NCBI RefSeq assembly: GCF_019130065.1
Contig: NZ_JAHSPG010000018.1
Coordinates: forward strand, 186,001 to 250,000
DNA: 64,000 nucleotides
Direction: 5' to 3'
Origin: Pinibacter aurantiacus
GTDB lineage: Bacteria; Bacteroidota; Bacteroidia; Chitinophagales; Chitinophagaceae
Part shown: positions 9,683 through 17,759 of the stretch, one piece after another
How positions within the stretch are numbered: the stretch's first letter is position 1
Layout of the letters: each line of letters begins with the position of its first letter
Made by a program: the position numbers and the translations under genes
Notes under the pieces: generated by a model
Told to the model about the DNA's origin: nothing
Seen by the model: the letters and a program-made list of their open reading frames with translations, nothing else
Databases searched by the model: none

Positions 9683-12600
9683 ATGTTATCCAGGATTTTG
9701 AAATTGTTTATTTCTATGAAAAAACGTGTCAATATTTTTTGTCTTAGCATTATAAAAATCAAACTGATTTTATTGCTGTGCATAAGTTGTACTGCGGCTT
9801 TGGCTCAACAAACGAATGCGTACCTGGTAGAGGCAGAGCAATTTCAGTTCAAAGGAAAATGGTTTACAGAACCAGACAAAGATTGTTTAGGCGGAACTTT
9901 ATTAAGATACACAGGCGGGAATGGTGATTCATTATCCGATGCATTTACTGCCGTGAACATAAAGGAGTCGGGTACGTATTCGATCTGGATGCGAACCCCT
10001 GACTATGCGGATCGGACTTCATCAAGGCAATTGCAATTGTCAGTTGATGACCTTCCTTGCGAGCGTGCGGGCAGACATGGCAAAGTTGGATTTTACTGGG
10101 AAAAAGTTGCCCAAATGCAACTTGCTAAAAAAGAAGTACTGTTACGATTGCACAACTTCAATTATGGTCGTTGCGACGCCGTGCTGCTGATTAAAGATGA
10201 ATCTGCAAATCCAAATGAGTTGGCTCTTACCGCGATAGGGAAGTGGAGAAAAAATCCTGCAGCATTAAATGCTATATCCGGTGCAGAAACAGGCAGCAGC
10301 ACTTATTTAGCTGTTAGCGAAAATAAAAAACGCCTTGGCGGTATTGCAAATAACCATGTCAGGTTACAGTTTTTCCAACAAGGCGACGGTAAAAATGCTC
10401 CAATCATTTGTCAAACGGAAGTAAATGTAAATAATCAATGGCAGCACTACCAGGGCAACCAGGAAGATCATAAGATAATGCTGTTGTATGCAGATAGCGT
10501 TGCCATCAACTTTGAAAAATATTTTCCGGGATGGTCGTCAAAATCGAAAGGCAACAATTATTTTGAATTTAATGACAGAAAATACCCGGTTGAATCCGCT
10601 GAAGATGATCAGGACCCTTTCAAAGCGGGTTCCTTAAGCGAAGCAATTCCGGTTAGCGTGCAGCAGACAGACGAACGGACCGTTGCCGTGCAATACATCA
10701 CACGAAATAATTCAGTGATCACCGGTTTTTGGAGCGTAGAAAAAGATGCTTATCATGTTAACCTGCGATTAGTATGTAAAACAGCAAAGGCTGGATATTA
10801 TAGTTTGGCAGTGGCTGCTTTTAATCCCATTGCACAGGAAAAAACAAGCAATGTACTACTGCCTCCAATGTATCAGTATAAGCGTATACCAACGAATCCC
10901 CAGATGTTGGTGTCTGCCATTACACAACAACCATTATCAATTACGGAAACTGTAACCAATGGCGCTAAATGGTCCGGCTTCATTACTACGAAAGCCGAAA
11001 CGTTTTCCAATGATTGGGGGACCTCTGATTTTTCCCCGATTGGTTTTTCTGTTAAAAATGAAAATAATGAAGTGCAGCCGGTTGCCTTTATGCCGGTATT
11101 GGGCATGCCCGATTCAAAATACAAAGCAGAGCAAATAATCGACCGGACTTTTGTATTAGGGTTGTTGCCTGCAGGATGGGAAACAGCATTGACATATATT
11201 TCAGATTCGATACTTAAGGTACGCGATTACCGAACGCAGCCACAAGTCTCTCTTACCGGTGCGGTGTTTAATATGACTGATCTTATCAAAGATGAAAACT
11301 TTGGCGGATGGGATTCGAAGCTAAAAGGTTTTTACGATATTGAAGGAAATCCCGAAACCGCGCCCACTGTAGTAAATGCTACACCGCTGGCAACGATCGA
11401 CCTCGCAGTACTGGCAAAAGATGAAGACTTGTATTTGTCCAGAGCCTTACCTACAATAGAGTACACACTTTCGAGAAGCGGTTACAGGTGGGCGGTAGAT
11501 ATCGTGCCAACCGGTTATAATAAAACGCTGCGTTCGTTGGAACTAAATCCATTTTACTCCCAGTTTACGACTTCCTATTATGCAGGGTTGAACAGCCTGA
11601 TGGGCAATCTGAATCCCTGGTTGAAAAACATCGCATTGCCGGGAGATACACTAAGGAAAGTAACAGGTTATTCCACACAGTTCATCGACTGGGTACAGGC
11701 AATGGCTGCTTATAAAATGACCGGCGATCCTAAATGGCTGCGAATGGCAACACAACAGGCCGACAAGTACATTGCAAATCAGGTGTATGCAAACAGTAAA
11801 AAAACGTTAGCGCCTACGCCATTTTATAACGCGTCTTTTTATGCACCCTGGTGGCACCTGGTGGAATTGTATGAATTGACAAAAGATAGAAAGTATTTGG
11901 ATGCCGCTGCATACGGAAGTTATTTTACCATCGCGGGGATACGATCGTTTCCCCAGGTAAAGGACAGTGCAATCACCATTCACCCCGGCGGACAATACGA
12001 AGGCAATACACATATCTGGTGGAAGGGGAACCAGTCTTATCGCCTGGGCTTTCCAAGGAAACCGGGAGATGTTATGGCCAAAAAAGTGCCTGATGGATTG
12101 GTCTCTCCAGTGGGACTCGGGTTTGAACAGCCGTCTACTTATTTCTTAACGGCAAAGGACAAAAATGTACGACCTGTTTTTATGAGCAGCTGGGCACCGT
12201 CCCTGCTCCGGTTATTTCAATACACCGGTAATAAGCTTTTTGAAACCTATGCCCGTAACGCGGTCATAGGCCGGTTCACCAACTACCCGGGTTATTATGC
12301 TACCGGATATACGGATATAACCATGCAGCCCGATTTCCCCTATAAAGGGCCCGATGTAAGTTCTGTTTACTACCATCATATTCCGCCGCACCTTGCTTTC
12401 TCACTGGATTATCTTATTACCGAGGCTGTTCAGCGATCTAAAGGGAATGTGCAGTTTCCATACAGCAACCAGGAAGGTTTTGTGTGGTTCGCAAACAGAA
12501 TTTACGGAGGTGGCGCGGGACGAGTATTTGATGATGATAAAACAACATTGTGGTTGCGAAAGGACCTGGTGCACATACAGCAACCGTCTGTTAATCATGT

Positions 12601-13147
12601 TACCGCTATTTCCGAAAAAACATTCTGGATTTTGCTTTCCAGTGAATCGAATAATGATGAAACAGTAACGGTACAATTATCTGTAAATACCGGGACAACA
12701 GAAGCGGGGAATGCGGTGGTGTATACAGCCGATGCTGTAAAATCAGGTCTTTCATTTTCCGGTTCAGTAATAAAAGTAGTTGTACCCGCAAAGGGATTCA
12801 GGGCCGTTGCAGTTCCATTAAAAAAGCCTCACACAGCACCTCAATATAAACCTTTGGTCAATGGCATGCAGATTATTGACATGGGCAAGCCATGGGGCAA
12901 AATTTTTGTATACCGCATCCGCTCGCCCTTTGGCTGGGACTCCATATATGGTTTTGCGGAAACAGGCCCGTTAAAAGATGCAGCAATACAGGTGTTATGC
13001 AATGGTGAAACAAAAAATATTCTATCCTATCCTTTTGAGTGGAGTTTTTATAAAATAAAAATGGAAGATAAGGTTGAAATGGTGATCAATCTGAAGACAG
13101 GTGATGGAAAAGTGGTTACAAAAAAAGTAATGGTAAATGGAAATTAA
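9683..13147 (+). CDS. Secreted toroid-like protein B with N-terminal carbohydrate-binding-like domain
   Basis: The 1154-residue product may instead start at ATG 9716, which gives MKKRVNIFCLS and a cleaner signal peptide ending TAALAQ. Residues ~45-175 resemble a beta-sandwich binding module (YLVEAEQFQFKGKW, SGTYSIWMRTPDYADR). A second beta-domain follows, then a helical toroid region (~560-920). The block VGLGFEQPS (~residue 812), SSWAPSLLRLFQYTG, and SVYYHHIPPHLAFSLDYL (~890) match protein A and especially protein C (17759). A conserved AGYYSLAV...VLLPPMYQYKRIP stretch also matches C. The function is not recognised; an exo- or endo-acting hydrolase or lyase on the PUL substrate is likely. 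Its stop overlaps the next start by 11 bases, implying translational coupling. Confidence 0.78.
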   Translation: MLSRILKLFISMKKRVNIFCLSIIKIKLILLLCISCTAALAQQTNAYLVEAEQFQFKGKWFTEPDKDCLGGTLLRYTGGNGDSLSDAFTAVNIKESGTYSIWMRTPDYADRTSSRQLQLSVDDLPCERAGRHGKVGFYWEKVAQMQLAKKEVLLRLHNFNYGRCDAVLLIKDESANPNELALTAIGKWRKNPAALNAISGAETGSSTYLAVSENKKRLGGIANNHVRLQFFQQGDGKNAPIICQTEVNVNNQWQHYQGNQEDHKIMLLYADSVAINFEKYFPGWSSKSKGNNYFEFNDRKYPVESAEDDQDPFKAGSLSEAIPVSVQQTDERTVAVQYITRNNSVITGFWSVEKDAYHVNLRLVCKTAKAGYYSLAVAAFNPIAQEKTSNVLLPPMYQYKRIPTNPQMLVSAITQQPLSITETVTNGAKWSGFITTKAETFSNDWGTSDFSPIGFSVKNENNEVQPVAFMPVLGMPDSKYKAEQIIDRTFVLGLLPAGWETALTYISDSILKVRDYRTQPQVSLTGAVFNMTDLIKDENFGGWDSKLKGFYDIEGNPETAPTVVNATPLATIDLAVLAKDEDLYLSRALPTIEYTLSRSGYRWAVDIVPTGYNKTLRSLELNPFYSQFTTSYYAGLNSLMGNLNPWLKNIALPGDTLRKVTGYSTQFIDWVQAMAAYKMTGDPKWLRMATQQADKYIANQVYANSKKTLAPTPFYNASFYAPWWHLVELYELTKDRKYLDAAAYGSYFTIAGIRSFPQVKDSAITIHPGGQYEGNTHIWWKGNQSYRLGFPRKPGDVMAKKVPDGLVSPVGLGFEQPSTYFLTAKDKNVRPVFMSSWAPSLLRLFQYTGNKLFETYARNAVIGRFTNYPGYYATGYTDITMQPDFPYKGPDVSSVYYHHIPPHLAFSLDYLITEAVQRSKGNVQFPYSNQEGFVWFANRIYGGGAGRVFDDDKTTLWLRKDLVHIQQPSVNHVTAISEKTFWILLSSESNNDETVTVQLSVNTGTTEAGNAVVYTADAVKSGLSFSGSVIKVVVPAKGFRAVAVPLKKPHTAPQYKPLVNGMQIIDMGKPWGKIFVYRIRSPFGWDSIYGFAETGPLKDAAIQVLCNGETKNILSYPFEWSFYKIKMEDKVEMVINLKTGDGKVVTKKVMVNGN

Positions 13148-14564
13148 AAAACGATATCATTTATTTAAAAGCGTGTTTTTCATTGGCATGATCACACTAT
13201 TAAACACTGGAGAAAGCATCGCCCAGAGTTCTGATGACCTAAGTAAAATTGAAGCTTCCCAGGGTGGAGCATCCCCGTTAGTGTTTGAACCGAAGGAAAA
13301 TGATATGCCACTTATCGCGCCGGGCAATTTTGTAAATGCCTCCGAAACCGCGGTAAGAGAGGGTTTGGGTAACTTCTTTCATAAAATTGAAACCGCGCAA
13401 CCAGTGACCGTAGCGTTTATTGGTGGCAGCATTACACAAGGAAATTTTTGCTATCGTTTGCAAACCGCCCGGTATTTGCAGCATCTGTACCCAAAGGTTT
13501 CGTTTAAGTGGGTTAACGCGGGTGTATCGGGTACAGGAACCGACCTGGCTGCATTCCGTTTGAAAGAACAAGTGCTGGATTATAAGCCCGACCTGGTTTT
13601 CATTGAATTTGCAGTCAACAAAGCCTACGCCCCGGGAATGGAAGGGTTGATTCGCCAGATCATTAACAACAACCAGCAAACAGATATATGTCTCCTGTAC
13701 ACTATACTGAATGGTCAAACGAAAATTTACCAGGATGGTAAGATACCTGAAAATATAGCAAGGCTCGATAGCCTTGCCGCATATTATAAATTGCCATCCA
13801 TCCATTTAGGCATGGAAGCTGCGGAGCTGGAAAAAGAAGGTGCGCTCATTTGGAAAAACGACAAACCTGTTGATGGCAAAATTTTATTTTCCAACGATGG
13901 CATACATCCTTTGGCAAAAGGAGGTAACCTGTACGCTGCAGCGATAGCCAGGGGATTGGAAAAAATCGAAAAGGTTCAAACACCTGCTGCACACCAGCTA
14001 GGGCCACCATTGATTACAGATAGCTGGGATAACGCCCGAATGTTTGACCCTTTTGTTGCCGCAACATTCGATGCAAACTGGAAGTTCATTCGCACAACAG
14101 ATTCCGTTCATCTCAAACAATTTTCCAACTGGTTCAACAAAGTTGCTTATGCCGACCAACCGGGCGCCAGTTTTACATTCCGTTTTAAAGGTGATCTGTT
14201 TGGCATTTTTGATATTGGCGGGCCAGAGGTAGGGCAGCTGCAATTTAAAGTGGACGGGCATCCAGTTCTGTTGCAACGCATGAGTTCACCGGAATTGATT
14301 TATTACGTAACAGATAATACGCAAGGAGAACCGACACTCGACCGCTTCAACTTCTTCTGTAACGACCGGTACAGAGGGCAGCACGATCTCATACAATTAA
14401 CACCCGGTGTGCATGAGATTACCGTTACTATTTCTGATAAAAAGGCAGACAAAAAAGCAATACTTACGGAGAAGCAATCTCAGGATATATCACAACATCC
14501 GGAAAAATATGAACGCACTGCGGTGTATATCGGAAAAATATTAATAAGAGGTCAAATCATATAG
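13137..14564 (+). CDS. Secreted SGNH/GDSL-type hydrolase with C-terminal beta-sandwich
   Basis: Likely carbohydrate esterase (deacetylase) acting on the PUL substrate. The N-terminal signal peptide ends near GESIAQ. Block I is AFIGGSITQG with the nucleophile at about Ser98. The last block is SNDGIHPLAKGG with Asp254 and His257 as the other triad members. Residues ~290-440 (FTFRFKGDLFGIFDIGGPEVG) form a beta-sandwich, possibly substrate binding. At 475 residues it is longer than a bare SGNH domain (~220). The start overlaps the toroid B stop by 11 bases, and the next gene begins one base after this stop. The ester substrate is not known. Confidence 0.85.
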   Translation: MEIKKRYHLFKSVFFIGMITLLNTGESIAQSSDDLSKIEASQGGASPLVFEPKENDMPLIAPGNFVNASETAVREGLGNFFHKIETAQPVTVAFIGGSITQGNFCYRLQTARYLQHLYPKVSFKWVNAGVSGTGTDLAAFRLKEQVLDYKPDLVFIEFAVNKAYAPGMEGLIRQIINNNQQTDICLLYTILNGQTKIYQDGKIPENIARLDSLAAYYKLPSIHLGMEAAELEKEGALIWKNDKPVDGKILFSNDGIHPLAKGGNLYAAAIARGLEKIEKVQTPAAHQLGPPLITDSWDNARMFDPFVAATFDANWKFIRTTDSVHLKQFSNWFNKVAYADQPGASFTFRFKGDLFGIFDIGGPEVGQLQFKVDGHPVLLQRMSSPELIYYVTDNTQGEPTLDRFNFFCNDRYRGQHDLIQLTPGVHEITVTISDKKADKKAILTEKQSQDISQHPEKYERTAVYIGKILIRGQII

Positions 14565-14565
14565 C

Positions 14566-15240
14566 ATGAAATATAAATTGTGTACATACATTTTAATTGG
14601 GTTTTTGATTTCAACTTTCACACTAAAAAGTAATGGTCAGGCCCTAACACAAAAAGAGAAATGGGAATTAAAAATAAAAGCGTTTGAAAAAAAAGACTCA
14701 TTAAATGCTCCTACAAAAAATAATATTCTTTTTATAGGTAGTTCTACCATTGAAAATTGGAAAACGCTGGAAGGAGATTTTATTGACTACAATGTGATCA
14801 ACCGCGGGGTTTCCGGTACCAAAATGACGGACCTGTTTGCATTCAGAGAGCGGTTGATTCAACCTTATGATCCGAAGAAGATTTTTATTTACGAGGGCGA
14901 CAATGATATTGCTCTGGGATGGAGCGCTGATAGTATCTGCAATGTGTTTGTAGAACTATTCAAATACATCCGGCAGCAGAAACCTCAGGCGCATATCTAT
15001 ATCATGTCAATAAAACCATCGCCAAGCAGGGAGAAATACAAAGAGAATTTATTGAGGACAAATGCATTGCTCAAATCATTTGCAGCGCAACAGCGTGATC
15101 TTACCTATATAGATGTATATACGCCAATGCTTCGTGACGGTTTGATTGAGCCTTCTTATTACAGACCGGACAAACTTCATTTAACTGCAGAAGGTTACGA
15201 AATATGGAAATCGGTTATCGGCCCTTATATAAAAGAATAA
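14566..15240 (+). CDS. Secreted SGNH/GDSL hydrolase, compact form
   Basis: The 224-residue product is close to a minimal SGNH domain after a signal peptide ending near KSNGQA. Block I is FIGSSTIEN with the nucleophile around Ser60. The block II glycine lies in NRGVSGTKM, the block III Asn in YEGDNDI, and the Asp/His pair is in DKLHLTAEGY (Asp202, His205). It probably removes acetyl or another acyl ester from sugar. It sits between the larger SGNH gene and GH3; its stop codon shares its last base with the proposed ATG of GH3 (TAATG). Two unrelated-length SGNH enzymes in one operon suggest a heavily esterified substrate or two ester positions. Confidence 0.88.
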   Translation: MKYKLCTYILIGFLISTFTLKSNGQALTQKEKWELKIKAFEKKDSLNAPTKNNILFIGSSTIENWKTLEGDFIDYNVINRGVSGTKMTDLFAFRERLIQPYDPKKIFIYEGDNDIALGWSADSICNVFVELFKYIRQQKPQAHIYIMSIKPSPSREKYKENLLRTNALLKSFAAQQRDLTYIDVYTPMLRDGLIEPSYYRPDKLHLTAEGYEIWKSVIGPYIKE

Positions 15241-17759
15241 TGATGCCAAAAAGAAATATGATGAAACGGATAGCGATATTATTTTTTGTTCTTTCACTCT
15301 ATGCGAATGTCGACGCACAGGTTTATAAAGATAAACAGGCACCGGCAGAAGAAAGAGCAAAGGATCTGTTGTCTAAAATGACACTGGAAGAAAAAATAGA
15401 TTATATCGGCGGGTTCAATGGATTTTATATTCGGGGTATACAACGGTTAGGACTACCCGAAATAAAACTGACAGACGGACCTGTCGGTACCCACAAAGAC
15501 GGTAAAGCCGTGGCTTATCCGGCGAGTGTTTTATCTGCTGCAACCTGGGATACCACCTTGGTTTATAACCTGGGAAAGCAACTGGGCCGCGACTCAAGAT
15601 CGAGAGGGGTGCATATCTTACTGGCTCCCGGTGTGAATATTATCCGCAGTCCGCTTGGAGGAAGAAATTTTGAATATTTCTCTGAAGATCCCTGGCTGAC
15701 ATCCAGAGTGGCTGTAGCTTATATAAAAGGCTTACAACAACAGGGCGTGGTGGCTACTGTAAAACATTTTGCATTAAACAACCAGGAGTGGGACCGGAAC
15801 AATGTGAGCAGCGATGTAGATGTACGCACCTTACATGAAATTTATCTTCCCGCCTTTAAAGCAGCCGTACAGGAAGCACATGTGGGGTCTGTAATGAACA
15901 GTTACAACCCTGTAAATGGAGTACACGCCACACAAAGTGATTTCCTGAACAACCAGGTTTTAAAAAAACAATGGGGCTTTGACGGGTTTGTAATGAGCGA
16001 CTGGTCCGCAACCTACGATGCAGTTGCAGCCACTAACGGCGGGCTGGACCTGGAAATGCCAACGGCAAAATACATGAATAAAAAGAACCTCATTCCGGCT
16101 ATTCAATCGGGCGCGGTTAAGGAAGCAACTATTGATGATAAGGTACTGCGCATTCTACGAATCATTTTCCGGTTTGGTTTTTTTGATAAGATACAGTTGG
16201 ATACTGCTATACCAAGGGATAATCCGGATGGCGCACAACTTGCAAAAGAGCTGGCCCGCGGCGGCATTGTGCTGCTGAAAAATGACAACCATATTTTACC
16301 GGTTAAACCAGGGGCGGTGAAATCAATCGCAGTAATTGGCGGTAACGCAAATAACTATATGGCCGGTGGCGGAAGCTCCTATACTTTCCCTTTCAGATCA
16401 GTATCTGTATTGGAAGGTATCAGAGATGCTTATCCGAATGCCAAGGTAGCCTATTCGGCAGGAATGCTCACATTACCGGAAACCGTGTCTGGCTCTGTCT
16501 TTTATACTGGTAAGCAAAGCATGGAGAGAGGCCTGAAAGCGGAATACTATGCGAATGTAAAACTGGAAGGCGCACCCGTAAAAACAACGATTGATACAAT
16601 TGTAAATATTGAAAACGGCTGGCACATCGCAACAGAAAATAAAGGAACCCCTTTTGACCATTGTTCCATGCGGTGGACAGGCGTTATAAGACCTGCGAAA
16701 ACAGCCCGGTACCGGTTTTTCGTAAAAGGATTTGATGGTTTCAGATTGAAGTTGGATACAACCCTCATCATCAACGAATGGAGGAACCAGGGCATAACTA
16801 CACGCGAAGTAGTAGTGCCGTTGGACGCAGGAAAGGAATACCCGGTAGCACTGGAATATTTTGCGAATGTGCATCCGGTGGATATTTCGTTTGGATGGCG
16901 GGAAGACAAATTATTGTTTGATGAAGCCATCGCTTTAGCTCGGCAATCTGACATTGCAATAGTTAATGTTGGATTTAATGAAAGCAGTGAAAGAGAAAGT
17001 AACGACCGGCCATTTGAGTTACCCGAATACCAGGATAGCCTGGTGCAGTGCATTGCGAAGGCTAACCCCAAAACAATTGTATTGGTAAATGCGGGAGGCA
17101 ATGTAGATATGAGCCACTGGGTTGATAGAGTGCCCGGCTTGTTGCACATCTGGTATCCCGGCCAGGAAGGCGGCGCTGCAGTGGGAGAAATAATTTCCGG
17201 TAAAGTGAATCCAAGTGGAAAACTACCCGTGTCCTTTGAAAAAAAATGGGCCGATAATCCTGCATTTGCTAACTACTACGATTCCTCAGGCAATAAGCGC
17301 GTTGCATATAAGGAAGGTCTTTTCATGGGGTATCGCTATTACGATCAAAGTGCTGCAAAACCCCGGTTTCCCTTTGGCTATGGGCTTTCCTATACTTCAT
17401 TTGTTTACTCTAACCTGAAAGTTGAGAAAAACGGAAAGGCAGGTGATCCGCATTTCAAACTTGCATTTGATATTAAAAATACAGGAGGTTGTGATGGTGC
17501 CGAGGTTGTACAGGTGTACGTTAGACCGGTTAACGCCAAGGTGCTGCGTCCTTACAAAGAATTAAAAAGTTTCGCAAAAGTATATGTTGAAAAAGGAGCG
17601 AGGAAGCAGGTGGAAATAACGTTGGACAAAAATGCATTTTCTTACTACAAAACGGATATCAGTGATTTTGATTTCGATGCAGGTTCTTACGAGATTTTAA
17701 TTGCTAGTTCTGCTACGGATATAAGATTAAAAAAAATGATCACCCTGGAAAAACAATAA
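15240..17759 (+). CDS. GH3 beta-glycosidase with PA14 insert
   Basis: Exo-acting beta-glycosidase (beta-glucosidase or beta-xylosidase range). I chose ATG 15240, which shares one base with the upstream stop (TAATG); an ATG at 15243 is equally possible, and an upstream GTG/ATG would overlap the previous gene more. Signal peptide ends near ANVDAQ. The (beta/alpha)8 domain carries the nucleophile Asp in FVMSDWSAT (about residue 254). The second domain is interrupted by a PA14 module (GLKAEYYANVKLEG... YRFFVKGFDGFRLKLD). A fibronectin-III-like tail ends the protein (YKTDISDFDFDAGSYEI). About 839 residues is usual for PA14-containing GH3. PA14 inserts often shape the active site for side-chain or short oligosaccharide ends. 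The next gene overlaps by one base. Confidence 0.95.
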   Translation: MMPKRNMMKRIAILFFVLSLYANVDAQVYKDKQAPAEERAKDLLSKMTLEEKIDYIGGFNGFYIRGIQRLGLPEIKLTDGPVGTHKDGKAVAYPASVLSAATWDTTLVYNLGKQLGRDSRSRGVHILLAPGVNIIRSPLGGRNFEYFSEDPWLTSRVAVAYIKGLQQQGVVATVKHFALNNQEWDRNNVSSDVDVRTLHEIYLPAFKAAVQEAHVGSVMNSYNPVNGVHATQSDFLNNQVLKKQWGFDGFVMSDWSATYDAVAATNGGLDLEMPTAKYMNKKNLIPAIQSGAVKEATIDDKVLRILRIIFRFGFFDKIQLDTAIPRDNPDGAQLAKELARGGIVLLKNDNHILPVKPGAVKSIAVIGGNANNYMAGGGSSYTFPFRSVSVLEGIRDAYPNAKVAYSAGMLTLPETVSGSVFYTGKQSMERGLKAEYYANVKLEGAPVKTTIDTIVNIENGWHIATENKGTPFDHCSMRWTGVIRPAKTARYRFFVKGFDGFRLKLDTTLIINEWRNQGITTREVVVPLDAGKEYPVALEYFANVHPVDISFGWREDKLLFDEAIALARQSDIAIVNVGFNESSERESNDRPFELPEYQDSLVQCIAKANPKTIVLVNAGGNVDMSHWVDRVPGLLHIWYPGQEGGAAVGEIISGKVNPSGKLPVSFEKKWADNPAFANYYDSSGNKRVAYKEGLFMGYRYYDQSAAKPRFPFGYGLSYTSFVYSNLKVEKNGKAGDPHFKLAFDIKNTGGCDGAEVVQVYVRPVNAKVLRPYKELKSFAKVYVEKGARKQVEITLDKNAFSYYKTDISDFDFDAGSYEILIASSATDIRLKKMITLEKQ

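Noticed and set aside
12401-12791. Minus-strand ORFs within toroid B
   Set aside because: Shadows of the plus-strand gene; low-complexity content and no plausible start context.
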